Positions 26,527-36,054 of a stretch of 53,298 nt of DNA are shown here, piece by piece. The position numbers and the translations under genes were made by a program. Position 1 is the stretch's first letter; every line of letters begins with the position of its first letter. The DNA is from Bacillus sp. EB600 (GTDB lineage: Bacteria; Bacillota; Bacilli; Bacillales; Cytobacillaceae), in NCBI RefSeq assembly GCF_024494385.1, contig NZ_JAEVLT010000031.1, positions 1-53,298 of the forward strand, in the 5' to 3' direction. Under the pieces are notes generated by a model. It made no database searches and was not told where the DNA came from. It was given only the letters and a program-made list of their open reading frames with translations.

Positions 26527-28122
26527 ATGGCTGTTGATTATATGAATAGTAACGGGATCATATCAGGTATTTTGAATAAATCCGTTATCATACAGCCAAC
26601 GGATTCAAACCTTCCAAACCGAAACCATTTCGTAGTCGGTGGTCCTGGTTCCTCCAAAACACAGGGGTATGTCGTAACCAATGTATTACACGAAAAGGTA
26701 TGTTCATTGGTGATAACGGATCCCAAGGGGGAGGTCTATGAAATGACTTCAGAAGTCAAACGCAGGCAAGGCTATGAAGTCCATGTGGTGAATTTTTCAG
26801 AAATGGAGTACTCAGATCGCTATAATCCTTTTGATTATGTTCGAGAGGAAATCCAGGCTTCAACAGTTGCGAATGCCATTGTTGCTTCTAAAAATGATCC
26901 GAAACGAAAAGATTTTTGGTACAATGCGCAATTTAGTTTGTTAAAAGCGCTAATTTTATATGCAGTTCATGAGTTGCCACCAGATCAACGAAACATGACC
27001 GGTGTATTAGACTTCTTACAAGAATTTGATCCAGAAGAAAGCAAAGATGGAGCAAGTGAGCTAGATGAACAGTTTTTAAGACTTGAAAAATCACATCCCG
27101 CAAGAAGAGCTTATGATTTAGGATTTAAAAAATCTCAAGAAAAGACTCGCGCAAACATTATTATTTCTTTGCTGACAACAATTGGAGATTTTACTTCCAG
27201 CTCTGTTTCAAGATTTACGAGCTTTTCAGATTTCTTTTTAGGGGATGTAGGAAAGAGAAAAATCGCTTTATATGTCATTATTCCAGTCATGGATTCAACA
27301 TGGGAAGGCCTGATTAATTTGTTTTTTAATCAAATGTTTCAGGAGTTGTATAAAGTCGGTGCTCAAAACAGGGCAAAGCTACCACAACCGGTGGTTTTTA
27401 TATTAGATGAATTCCCGAACTTAGGGAAGTTCCCAGACTATGAAAAGTTCTTAGCAACCTGCCGTGGGTATGGAATCGGGGTTCTAACGATCGTCCAAAA
27501 TATCACTCAATTACAAGAAAAGTACGGCCGGGAACAAGCAGAATCCATTTTAGGTAACTGTGGAACGAAAATTTGCCTAGGAAATGTAAATGAAACAACC
27601 GCAAAATACTTTTCGCAATTAATGGGGAAAACAACTGCAAAATTCGAAACGGGTTCTTCCTCAGAATCAAAAGGACACTCGTCAAGCACTTCTTCTTCAT
27701 CAAGTTATTCCTATGCAGCACGTAATCTAATGAATGAAGACGAGATTTTAACCATGCATAAGGACGATTGCGTTATCATCATCACAGGAAAACACCCAAT
27801 AAAGGCAAAAAAAGCGTATCAATATCTCCTTTTTCCAAATGTTACAAACTCATTTTATGTTAGCCAATTAGACTACCAAAATAGCTCTTCACAAGAAGTG
27901 TTAGACTGGTTTGAAGAGATAAAAGATGAACACGATAATTACATTCAATCGATTGATTATAAAGTAGCATTACAAAAAGCTGAAGTTGAATTACATGAAA
28001 AACAGGTAAAAAAAGCTGAGAAAGAAGCTGAAAGCCAAGAAGAACTCGCGATGAGTTTTTTTTCTCAAATGAATTCCTCCCCTAATGCCAATCCATCAAA
28101 AGAAGGGAGCTCTTTAAGATGA
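26527..28122 (+). CDS. VirD4/TraK-type coupling ATPase
   Basis: 531 aa, without spans of its own. Walker A GGPGSSKT (about 38-45), DPKGEVYE, the FNPFDY-like DRYNPFDYV region, Walker B VVFILDEFPNLG (about 289-300) and the sensor VLTIVQNITQL. This is the type IV coupling protein that brings the relaxase-DNA complex to the channel. A Ser-rich stretch near 380 (SSSESKGHSSSTSSSSSYSY) is typical of TrsK-like members. It overlaps the lipoprotein gene by 4 bp. Confidence 0.92.
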   Translation: MAVDYMNSNGIISGILNKSVIIQPTDSNLPNRNHFVVGGPGSSKTQGYVVTNVLHEKVCSLVITDPKGEVYEMTSEVKRRQGYEVHVVNFSEMEYSDRYNPFDYVREEIQASTVANAIVASKNDPKRKDFWYNAQFSLLKALILYAVHELPPDQRNMTGVLDFLQEFDPEESKDGASELDEQFLRLEKSHPARRAYDLGFKKSQEKTRANIIISLLTTIGDFTSSSVSRFTSFSDFFLGDVGKRKIALYVIIPVMDSTWEGLINLFFNQMFQELYKVGAQNRAKLPQPVVFILDEFPNLGKFPDYEKFLATCRGYGIGVLTIVQNITQLQEKYGREQAESILGNCGTKICLGNVNETTAKYFSQLMGKTTAKFETGSSSESKGHSSSTSSSSSYSYAARNLMNEDEILTMHKDDCVIIITGKHPIKAKKAYQYLLFPNVTNSFYVSQLDYQNSSSQEVLDWFEEIKDEHDNYIQSIDYKVALQKAEVELHEKQVKKAEKEAESQEELAMSFFSQMNSSPNANPSKEGSSLR

Positions 28123-28610
28123 AAACGAAAATTTTGTATGTATTCGTATTAATGTTAAGTACATTTCTAGCGGCTTGTAATGGAAGTGGTAATCAATTTG
28201 ATCCAAAGGTTGAACAGGAAAAGGCCACTAAAGTAATAAACGGTGTTTTAACTTCATTCAAAGATGAAGAAAAGTTAGGTGAGGGAAAAACTCGTGATGA
28301 GGCAAATCAAATAGTATGGGAGAAGTTAAGAAAAAAGAATACAAAGGCAATTTCTAATGATTTGAACGGAGAAGGGCAAAGAAGGTTACTTTACCTTTTA
28401 ACTACTAACAAAGCTGAAGATTTATCTAATGGCGGAACAAAATCAAATTTACTTTTTTCTCGAGATACTAAAGATAAAAATGTGTCTGTTAATGAATCGG
28501 ATAAGACGTTTACTTTTGATATTGAACGTAGTGGAATTGATCATAAATTGATTACTTTGGAAAAGCAAGACAATACATGGAAAATTGTAAAAGTTGAAGA
28601 CCCTAAATAA
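28119..28610 (+). CDS. Conjugation-operon lipoprotein
   Basis: 163 aa. Type II signal peptide with lipobox LAAC (MKTKILYVFVLMLSTFLAAC), so the mature protein begins at Cys20 and is lipid-anchored outside the membrane. A small alpha/beta domain ends with ITLEKQDNTWKIVKVEDP, a common ending of NTF2-like lipoproteins. Overlaps the coupling-protein gene by 4 bp, so translation is coupled. Could help surface exclusion or channel assembly; role unknown. Confidence 0.65.
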   Translation: MKTKILYVFVLMLSTFLAACNGSGNQFDPKVEQEKATKVINGVLTSFKDEEKLGEGKTRDEANQIVWEKLRKKNTKAISNDLNGEGQRRLLYLLTTNKAEDLSNGGTKSNLLFSRDTKDKNVSVNESDKTFTFDIERSGIDHKLITLEKQDNTWKIVKVEDPK

Positions 28611-28623
28611 GAGGTGAGTAAAC

Positions 28624-29466
28624 TTGTTTAATTTTAAAGAAAAGATTGTTGAGGCCATCCAAGGGATGTTGCAGGATTTTATTGAATGGTCTCTACTCAT
28701 GTGTAATGATTTGTTATTAAAACAAAATCCTGAAATTCAGTTCTTTACAGCAGTCAATAATTTCTTGCTAGCCTTAACCTCAACTATTGCGGTAACGATC
28801 GTTTTATATAAAATTATCGAGGTCATGTCAAAAAACGCTGCTGGGGATGCCATTTCATATGGTCCTGTTATAGTGAATACGTTAAAAAGTGCCTTACTGA
28901 TACCAGCGATGCCTTTTATTCAGAAGATCTTGTTAGAACAAGTCGCTTATAATATGGGAAACTGGATGATTGGAGAGGGAAGTAAAGTTAGCGAAGCAAA
29001 AATTGAAGAGATGTTTGTCCCTAGTAACTTTGCGGCTCTTCATTTCCAAGGTGCGGCACTCCTTATCTTATTAGCTGTTTTTGCAGTAGCATTTATTGCA
29101 TTCTTATTCTCAGTTGCCATATTTCATGCCGATGTCATGTTCTTATATTTATTAAGTCCTTTGGCCTGCGTATCGGTTATAGCGGATGACAATGAATACT
29201 TAGGAGTATGGTGGCGTGAATTACTTAGCCAAATCGTTACCATCCTTGCAAAAGTATTTCTATTTGTGATTGCTCTTAGTATTTTAATCAATGAAAATAT
29301 TACATTTCTTAATTTTCTTTTGCTCATGGGGTGCTGTATTCTCCTTATTAAAAGTCCATCGGTACTTCGAAACATGTGGTATTCATCAGGTTCTGGAAGA
29401 GGAATGATGGGGGCAATGGGTGGAGCTACAAAGCTTGCTGCAAGAAGATATTTAGTAAAAAGATAA
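28624..29466 (+). CDS. VirB6/TraL-like polytopic channel protein
   Basis: 280 aa with about six spans (FFTAVNNFLLALTSTIAVTI, IVNTLKSALLIPAMPFIQKI, AALLILLAVFAVAFIAFLFS, VMFLYLLSPLACVSVIA and two later). The pattern LLSPLACVSV followed by a short soluble loop with a conserved Trp pair (GVWWREL) is typical of Gram-positive TrsL/VirB6 proteins. TTG start after AGAGGTG. Last gene of the operon; a strong terminator overlaps its stop codon. Confidence 0.7.
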   Translation: MFNFKEKIVEAIQGMLQDFIEWSLLMCNDLLLKQNPEIQFFTAVNNFLLALTSTIAVTIVLYKIIEVMSKNAAGDAISYGPVIVNTLKSALLIPAMPFIQKILLEQVAYNMGNWMIGEGSKVSEAKIEEMFVPSNFAALHFQGAALLILLAVFAVAFIAFLFSVAIFHADVMFLYLLSPLACVSVIADDNEYLGVWWRELLSQIVTILAKVFLFVIALSILINENITFLNFLLLMGCCILLIKSPSVLRNMWYSSGSGRGMMGAMGGATKLAARRYLVKR

Positions 29467-29498
29467 AACAAAGGCGACATTAAGGTCGCCTTTGTTTT
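29465..29498. terminator. Terminator of the conjugation operon
   Basis: Perfect 14-bp stem AAAACAAAGGCGAC / GTCGCCTTTGTTTT with loop ATTAAG, ending in T-rich sequence. Works on either strand. Confidence 0.9.
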
Positions 29499-29512
29499 GC
29501 AAGAATAATCAT

Positions 29513-29550
29513 TTTAAAATATATGTCAACATATATTACATAGTATATTA
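29513..29550. repeat. Isolated copy of the centromere-like unit
   Basis: TTTTAAAATATATGTCAACA then TATATTACATAGTATATTA closely matches units of the 16-17.7 kb array, although it lies 12 kb away beyond the conjugation operon. Confidence 0.55.
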
Positions 29551-29691
29551 TGTCTTATATATTACGTATAATATCGTTGACCATATCATCATGTATATTA
29601 TCATGCCACTCTTCAAGAAGATAAAGATATTGCTGTAAAATCAGCAATCGAGTATACTTTCTTTGAAAATTGGAGTTAAATAACACATATC

Positions 29692-29740
29692 GGCTGATTC
29701 TAAGGGATATAAAATGTTTCCTTTTGGATCAGCCTTTTCT
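29692..29740. terminator. Hairpin terminator in spacer
   Basis: GGCTGATTC (29692-29700) pairs with GGATCAGCC (29726-29734, one G-T), with an inner AAGGGA/TTTCCTT stem and a following TTTTCTTT. No gene is recognised directly before it. Confidence 0.55.
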
Positions 29741-29838
29741 TTAGAATTTTTGAACAAAAAATATATCTTAATTGGAAAACACAAGTTGCAGAGGTGACTC
29801 CATTGCCTCCTTTGTTATGCTATGGTAATACCGTGTAA

Positions 29839-30006
29839 CCGTTTAGAAGTTATGACTATACCAATGCTATAGAAGACTTATTTTTAAAGATTTCAAATGT
29901 AGCGGTCGGAATTATTTTATTCTTTATTTTACTGTTTGGAGATATGTTTAAGTATACAATCTTGATAAGTTTTATTTATGATGAAAAATTTGTCGAGACA
30001 GTATAA
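29839..30006 (+). pseudogene. Membrane-protein remnant
   Basis: Startless frame with one strong span: DYTNAIEDLFLKISNVAVGI then ILFFILLFGDMFKYTI, ending DEKFVETV. A stop stands immediately upstream and no start with a ribosome site is available. Short coding-like debris continues to about 30110 in another frame. Confidence 0.35.
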
Positions 30007-30262
30007 ATTTAACGATCCTAGTTAGTTTTGTATTAATGTGGTGGATAGGAAATGTTTTGTTGTGAAGCGTCCCTATCGACAGTTGGAAGGTATACAATCA
30101 GAATCCACCCTGTGATTTCTATATGGTGTATGTTTTTTATGAAATTCGAAAGAACACCCGTGATTTTTCAATCGTGGGATGAATTTCGAATGTTTGTTCT
30201 CATTTTTAGTGGACGCGTCCTCTCTCCAAAAGGTATATATTGAAGTTGAAGGAGGTGGAAAA

Positions 30263-31708
30263 GTGTACAGTACTTACCAAATTCGAATCAAAAAAGGACA
30301 TCGGATTCTATAAATATTGTGATGAAATGTGTTTTAATGGTAAAAATTTGTTCAATATAATAAACTTCTATATCCGACAGATTTTTACTGCCGATAACAA
30401 TGAAAAAAGGCATGAACTTCAGAAAGAAATTTTAGAATTGATCGATTTTCATTTGCCTGAATTGAGTCAAGTAAAGGGTAGAATATGTGGAAAAAAGAAA
30501 GCAAAAGGAACTAAAAAAACCTAATGATGAACGAAAAGAAGTAAAAGAAGCTGTTTTGTTTGAAAAACCACCGAAGAAGAAAAAATTCATCGGATATGGT
30601 TTTTTAGATGCACTTTTTAAAGTAAGCAAACAGGTAGATTATATCGCCCTACCAGGTCAAGTAAACCAACAGGTTATGAAAGTCGTCTTTCAAAATTGGA
30701 AGTCCTTTTTTAATAGTCTAGACTGTAAAGTGAACACTCAAAAGTATACAGGAAGGCCTAAGTTGCCAAAGTATGCCCCTAAGGCGGGCGAAAAGAATGT
30801 ACTTTCTCAAATCAAGTATGCGTCCTCAAAAATGATAAATATTTGAAGTTTCCTTTAACCAAAGAACAACTAAATATAGGTGAGTTGAGTGCAAAAGGGA
30901 ATTTGCAGCAAGTTCGTATTATCCCATCATACAATGAATACACAGTTGAATTAGTTATGAAAGTTGAACCAATTCAGAAATCAATGGAATTGAGTAAAGA
31001 GTACATAATGGGTATTGATTTACGTGATTGTCTTGCAACCATTGCAGATAATACAGGTCTTCGACCTGTTATTATTAAGGGCAAAGTAATCAAAAGTATA
31101 AATCAATATTACAATAAGCAAAGAGCATTTTTAATAAGTGCTCTAAGACACGAAAAAGATCCTAAAGAGGGTTTGCATAAAAGCAAAAGCCTGAACCGTT
31201 TAGACCAAACTCGCTTTGCTAAAGTGAAAGACTACTTCCACAAAACAAGTCATCTTATTGTGAAAACAGCTGTAGAACGAAAGGTAGGCAAAATAATCAT
31301 CGGGATAAATAAAGGATGGAAAGACAATGTTGAAATGAGGAAAAGCGACAAACAAAATTTCAAATTTCTCCCCTATTCTCTATTAATCAAAATGATTACA
31401 TACAGGCCGGAAGGTTAGGAATTGAAGTAATTGAGCAAGAAGAAAGTTATACTTCCCAAGCGAGTTTAGTTGACATGGATACGATCCCAATTTACAAAAA
31501 GGGTGAAAAGAACGAAACAATTTTTAGTGGAAAAAAAATCACAAGGGGTCAATATCGAACAAAAGAAAAAAAGATACTTCATGCCGACGTAAACGGTGCA
31601 TGAAATATCATTCGAAAAGTAGTTCCTGATGCATTTGCAAAAGGAATAGAGGGCATTGTGGCGTGCCCACTAATGTTAAGCATCAAGTGGATGATACAGA
31701 TACATTAG
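30263..31708 (+). pseudogene. tnpB: Decayed TnpB (IS200/IS605-type guide-RNA nuclease)
   Basis: A strong AAGGAGGTGG site precedes GTG at 30263 (MYSTYQIRIKKGHRIL), but the frame breaks at once. Coding content moves through at least four frames (breaks near 30310, 30500, 30845, 31390) and a TGA at 31602 interrupts HADVNGA-NIIRKV. Family marks include YIMGIDLRDCLATIADNTGL (RuvC-I region), SYTSQASLVDMD and FSGKKITRGQYRT. The cysteine zinc ribbon is absent, as in one TnpB clade. The nuclease is dead. No tnpA partner adjoins it. Confidence 0.8.
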
Positions 31709-31741
31709 AAACCCGTTACTTTAGTGATGGGAGGCTCATCC
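31709..31741 (+). ncRNA. Putative remnant of omega-RNA 3' end / right IS end
   Basis: CCCGTTACT and AGTGATGGG (31712-31731) form a 9-bp hairpin followed by AGGCTCATC. A hairpin then GGGAGG-type sequence directly after tnpB is the usual end of a TnpB guide-RNA scaffold. Tentative. Confidence 0.35.
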
Positions 31742-31800
31742 TGTGTTGAAGAATAATTACCGCTTATTATCTATAAGACCGGACCATTCTATAATATATT

Positions 31801-31835
31801 TAAGAAAAAGAAGTGGAAATTCCCTTCTTTTCTTA
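31801..31835. terminator. Terminator of pyk
   Basis: TAAGAAAAAGAAG and CTTCTTTTCTTA pair with an inner GGA/TCC. Both strands end in T-rich arms. It overlaps the pyk stop codon. Confidence 0.6.
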
Positions 31836-33596
31836 TAAAATACTGGCGTATCCGTTATAAATGACACCTCTAGTTGCATCAACTGTAACTTCTTGACCTT
31901 CTTTAAAAAGCTTCAGCGCATTTTCAACTCCAACGATTACCGGGATTCCTAAGTTTAAACCCACTATAGCTAAGGGGCTAGTTAACCCGCCTTCTTGGGT
32001 GATTAATGCACTGCATTTTTCAATAGCAGGAAACATATCACGATCAGAACCGGTTGTGATTAAAATGGAACCCGGTTTTACTTTGTCAAGTGCTTCCTGT
32101 GCATTGTTAGCAAGCACCACTTTTCCAAAAGCGGATTTTTTTCCAATTCCCTGTGCTTTTGCAATGATATCTCCAACTACATGTATTTTCATTAAATTAG
32201 TTGTACCAGCTTCGCCAACAGGTACACCAGCAGTAATCACAACTAAATCACCATGCTTTACAATGCCACTATTTAAACTTTCTTGAATGGCAATATCAAG
32301 AATTTCATCGGTTGAAGTTACCTCTAAACCAAGTTTTGGGTAAACCCCCCATACAAGAGATAAGCGTCGTGATACAGAAGCATTACCGGTCACTGCAACA
32401 ATTGGTGCCTTTGGACGGTACTTCGAAATCATCTGAGCCGTATGGCCACTTTCCGTTGGTGCGATAATAGCATTCACTTCAAGATTTATAGCTGTATGTG
32501 CCACCGACTGACCAATTGCATCGGTAATGTTATGACCTGTGTCTTTGCTGCGGCTTGACAGAATTTCTTTATGATCTAATGCTTGTTCTGCTCTTGAAGC
32601 AATATTATGCATAGTTTGTACTGCTTCGACTGGGTATAAACCAGCGGCTGTTTCACCAGAAAGCATAATGGCATCGGTGCCATCAAAAATAGCATTTGCC
32701 ACATCACTTGCTTCGGCACGTGTTGGTCTTGGATTACGTTGCATGGAATCAAGCATTTGCGTTGCAGTAATAACCGGTTTACCTAGAGCATTACATTTCT
32801 TAATAAGCATTTTTTGGACAAGTGGTACTTCTTCTGCTGGGATCTCTACCCCTAGGTCTCCACGGGCAACCATTAGACCGTCTGAGACTTCAAGGATTGC
32901 CTCAATATTGTCAACACCTTCCTGATTTTCAATTTTTGGAATAATATGTATTCCCGCTGCATTATTTTCTTCTAACAATTGACGGATTTCCAATACATCT
33001 TTCGCATGACGGACGAATGAAGCAGAAATAAAATCGATACCCTGCTCAATTCCAAAAATAATATCTTTCGTATCCTTTTCTGTTATACCAGGTAAATTGA
33101 CAGAAACACCTGGTACATTCACACCTTTTTTATTTTTTAATGTACCACTATTTAATATTTTTGTATGAATTTCGCCTGCAGCTTTATCAATATTTGTTAC
33201 TTCCAGACCAATTAAACCATCATCCAATAGAATTTTTGATCCACTATGAACATCATCAATTAATCCAGGATATGTAATAGAGAACTTTTCAACGGTGCCT
33301 TCTACTTCTGTCATTGAAACAATCACATTTTCTCCAGCGTTTAGCTCAAGTGTACCACCTTGCATATTATGGGTACGAATTTCTGGTCCTTTTGTATCAA
33401 GCAAGATGGCTACGGTTTTACCAGTCAATTTTGCTGCCTCTCGAATATTTATTATCCTTTGTCCATGATCTTGAAAATCACCATGTGAAAAATTCAATCG
33501 GGCCACATTCATTCCTGAATTAATTAATTGTGTTAACTTTTCAACGCTTTCACTTGCTGGTCCAATTGTACAAACGATTTTTGTCTTACGTAACAT
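31833..33596 (-). CDS. pyk: Pyruvate kinase
   Basis: 587 aa, the Bacillus/Geobacillus length with an extra C-terminal PEP-utilizer-like domain. Converts PEP + ADP to pyruvate + ATP. Seen: RKTKIVCTIGPAS (N-terminal), NFSHGD, the catalytic-lysine segment IPKIENQEG, VARGDLGVEIP, and TATQMLDSMQRNPRPTRAE. The C-terminal domain has GGLTSPLAIVGLNLGIPVIV near residue 540, where the family usually has TSHAA; that His is not needed for kinase activity. TAAAGGAGGAAATG precedes the ATG. Monocistronic, opposite in direction to the other sugar genes. Its allelic site and expression cannot be judged here. Confidence 0.95.
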   Translation of the reverse strand: MLRKTKIVCTIGPASESVEKLTQLINSGMNVARLNFSHGDFQDHGQRIINIREAAKLTGKTVAILLDTKGPEIRTHNMQGGTLELNAGENVIVSMTEVEGTVEKFSITYPGLIDDVHSGSKILLDDGLIGLEVTNIDKAAGEIHTKILNSGTLKNKKGVNVPGVSVNLPGITEKDTKDIIFGIEQGIDFISASFVRHAKDVLEIRQLLEENNAAGIHIIPKIENQEGVDNIEAILEVSDGLMVARGDLGVEIPAEEVPLVQKMLIKKCNALGKPVITATQMLDSMQRNPRPTRAEASDVANAIFDGTDAIMLSGETAAGLYPVEAVQTMHNIASRAEQALDHKEILSSRSKDTGHNITDAIGQSVAHTAINLEVNAIIAPTESGHTAQMISKYRPKAPIVAVTGNASVSRRLSLVWGVYPKLGLEVTSTDEILDIAIQESLNSGIVKHGDLVVITAGVPVGEAGTTNLMKIHVVGDIIAKAQGIGKKSAFGKVVLANNAQEALDKVKPGSILITTGSDRDMFPAIEKCSALITQEGGLTSPLAIVGLNLGIPVIVGVENALKLFKEGQEVTVDATRGVIYNGYASIL

Positions 33597-33717
33597 CTAC
33601 ATTTCCTCCTTTAGGCATTTAAATTCTTAAATGGATAATTTCTTAGCAAGGTTACAAAGATCAAAGCCAAATGAATGTTTTCGTTCTAGGGCATCAGTAA
33701 AGCTGTAATCAAAGAGC

Positions 33718-34630
33718 TTGTTATTATCAATTCCTAAAGCACTTAATTATCTAGCAATGACTTATGCACGGGTCGATCGTATTCTCGAGATAATACCGGC
33801 GACTAAGGACCATATTAAACGCTTGAAACAGGACATTATGTTTCGTTTGTGTTGTGGATATTCCTTTTCTTATCAAATTCCGTCAGAAGTATCTTTTTCT
33901 CGTCTTATGTCTAAATTAAGTGGATCAAATGCCCTTGAATTGATTCAAAATCTTCACACCTTTTAGCCATTCAAAAAGGATTTGTTTGGATAAAGCTGTG
34001 GCCATTGATTCGGCTCATTTGAGTCCCGAGATCGTTCCATCCCCAAGATAAAAAGCCTTAGTGCGAACTAAAAAAGCGTGGACCTAAACCAAAGACTGAA
34101 CAAGAAGCCTTTCAACTTGAAGTACAGGAACGGAAAAGTCAAAAGTTTATCTATGAAAAAAAGATAGAAGATTAATTGCCTTAAACCTATATACCCGCTA
34201 CTAGTCTAGTATGAATGATGGAAAAGCCGCTATTCCTCTCTTCAAAGGGATTCAGGAAAGGCTATCTTACTGAACATTCAATATGGTCTTATGGGTGCCT
34301 TGAATGATTTTGTGCAGATCTATCAACAGTTATTGAGCATGAAAGTTCATGGGATTATTGTCTATAATAAGTGCAACGAAGGAGAAATGATTGGTTTGGA
34401 TGAACACTTATCCTCGACATGCGTGAGAGAGCACTCTTATCGATTTGAAAGTTACGATGGAAAATACCAAGTAAGACCAAAAGGTTGCAATCCCTGTCCG
34501 TTATCAAAAAACTACCTGTGCCAAAAAGTCTACAAGATAAAGATAAAGACAAATATTTGGAAAATACATTGCTCCTTGCCAAGGTTATGAAGCTTGGAAA
34601 AAGGGAAATATTCCTATTGACTTAGTCACT
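33718..34630 (+). pseudogene. Decayed DDE transposase (IS1182-like)
   Basis: Fragments in several frames: RLKQDIMFRLCCGYSFSYQI then PSEVSFSRLMSKLSGSNALE (33820-33945), YGLMGALNDFVQIYQQLLSM with VYNKCNEGEMIGL (34283-34400), and CPLSKNYLCQKVYKIKIKTN (34495-34560). The last resembles the cysteine-rich CPLKxxCQKVYKIKI region of IS1182-type transposases. Many stops; no intact copy. Confidence 0.65.
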
Positions 34631-34639
34631 CTATAAGTT

Positions 34640-35202
34640 GATCAATTTTTTTATGAAAAGTTCTAATTAGAGATTAACAGAACGAAAAGACTTTGTATTA
34701 TGTTTCATTCAGCAAGTCTTAATTAATTCCATAAAAAAATTCATATACAATAAAGATGGCTTTTTTTACTTAGGGCATCCCTATGAAACATAGAAAAATA
34801 AATTCTAGCATTACTATATCTTACTTCCTGCTTATTTGAAACCATCTATCAAAAAAAATTAGTTTTTTCAAAAAAATCAAAAAACATACTCGACCTCAAA
34901 AACCGTTCCATAAAATATTCTGTTTTTACAAAATACCAATACCAGATAATTCACTATAAAGAAAAAAACAAATCGGGGAGAGAAGCATATGATGGATTTG
35001 TCCATCAATCATTTAGCTAGAAGTCTATCTTATATAGTACAACATGAATGAGGGGAAAATTGGTATGTCCATATTTATTCCTGGAAAAATAGTAGATTGC
35101 CAATTTTGTGTATATGACCAACTACATGGAGAAGTAAAATTATTGGTGACATAGAATGAATCAGTGCGAATGGCTACTTATTTTAATAATTTAGGAGGTA
35201 AT
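34640..35202. other. Spacer with debris, including a pfkA 3'-end relic
   Basis: At 34989-35051 a short frame reads MMDLSINHLARSLSYIVQHE. Its DLSI-xLARSLS core matches the C-terminus of the PfkA at 49266-50231 (DLSIYDLARSLSI). A 29-codon frame at 35065-35154 (MSIFIPGKIVDCQFCVYDQL) follows a GAGGGG site and is unrecognised. Nothing else found. Confidence 0.4.
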
Positions 35203-35298
35203 GTGATACCGAAGCGGTTGCTGATCTACGTATCTTTTCTCTCTATGTGTTCCACCTTAATTATAACTGTTATAACGATTATGAAATACATATCATAA
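35203..35298 (+). CDS. Tiny hydrophobic peptide, 31 aa
   Basis: GTG start with a near-perfect TTAGGAGGT site, reading MIPKRLLIYVSFLSMCSTLI then ITVITIMKYIS. One membrane span, no cleavage site. The ribosome site argues for translation. Similar to small toxin-like or sporulation-type membrane peptides in form only. Confidence 0.4.
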   Translation: MIPKRLLIYVSFLSMCSTLIITVITIMKYIS

Positions 35299-35474
35299 TT
35301 AATCTTATTGAATCAAGATGGCTAAAAGCTTGTAAAGTAAATTAATGGAATAAGGAAAATGAAATCTCTGTCGAAAGGAGTTTTGGAAAAGCATGTATAG
35401 GACGAACGCTGAGGTAACAGGGGCAAATATCTACATTAAGCAAGAGTCTTTTACTGAAGATTTCAGGAATAGGA

Positions 35475-35516
35475 AAATCTGCTAGCCAATTGATAGAACC
35501 ACTGGCTAGCAGATTT
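35475..35516 (-). terminator. Terminator of hxlR-1
   Basis: Perfect 14-bp stem AAATCTGCTAGCCA / TGGCTAGCAGATTT with 14-base loop; the minus strand continues TTTTCC. The same hairpin recurs after hxlR-2 (38743-38783). Confidence 0.65.
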
Positions 35517-35607
35517 ATGATAGTCTCTAAGAATTCTACTTGATATTCTTCATAAACAGTTCACAAATATGAGCAAATGCAGATGAGAACACGCACATTT
35601 TACGTCC

Positions 35608-35970
35608 TTAAAGAGATATAGTTTTCTCTATTTGGTTTTTCAAGATTGTTTCCATATATTCTTTTCCCCATTCATGCATAGATTCTAGTATAGGCATAAG
35701 ACTTTCTCCTCTTTTAGTCAGTGAATATTCCACTTTCGGTGGAACGACGGGATAAATTTCACGGTAAACTATTAGGTCTTCTTCAAGCTCACGTAATTGA
35801 CTAACGAGCATTCGATGCGTAATTTCTGGTATCATAGATTTTAATTCACCAAACCGCTTAGTTCCCTCTTTCCCTAGATGCCACATAATTAGCATCTTCC
35901 ATTTACCGCCAATAATAGATAGTGTTAATTCCTTCTCACAGTTAAAGGTTTTCTCACATAAATGTCCCAT
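35608..35970 (-). CDS. hxlR: HxlR-family regulator, copy 1
   Basis: 120 aa, usual length. The start is placed at the ATG at 35970, after AAGGAGGATACCAG; the open frame runs further but is leader DNA. Winged-helix signature: LSIIGGKWKMLIMWHLGKEG (recognition helix area), KRFGELKSMIPEITHRMLVS, QLRELEEDLIVYREIYPVVP. An N-terminal Cys pair (Cys5, Cys11) is typical of redox- or aldehyde-sensing members. HxlR of B. subtilis activates hxlAB on formaldehyde. Nearly identical to copies 2 and 3. Its leader contains a two-part operator. An IS4-type relic now lies between it and tpiA. Confidence 0.88.
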   Translation of the reverse strand: MGHLCEKTFNCEKELTLSIIGGKWKMLIMWHLGKEGTKRFGELKSMIPEITHRMLVSQLRELEEDLIVYREIYPVVPPKVEYSLTKRGESLMPILESMHEWGKEYMETILKNQIEKTISL

Positions 35971-36012
35971 CTGGTATCCTCCTTGACGAACTAGTCTGAA
36001 TAATCTGAAATA

Positions 36013-36054
36013 AAGTGTACTTTTATATACTATATAACAAAAAAGTGCGTACTT
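36013..36054. promoter_or_regulatory. Two-part HxlR operator before hxlR-1
   Basis: AAGTGTACTT (36013-36022) and AAGTGCGTACTT (36043-36054), centres 31 bp apart (three helical turns). Each half is a dyad AAGT-N(2/4)-ACTT. The same pair lies before zwf. A TTACAA-N17-TATACT promoter follows on the plus strand (36053-36081) and would have faced tpiA before the transposase insertion. Confidence 0.7.

Noticed and set aside
30052..30243. 63-codon frame before the dead tnpB
   Set aside because: No ribosome site, unusual Cys/Trp/Met-rich content, located in IS-flanking debris.
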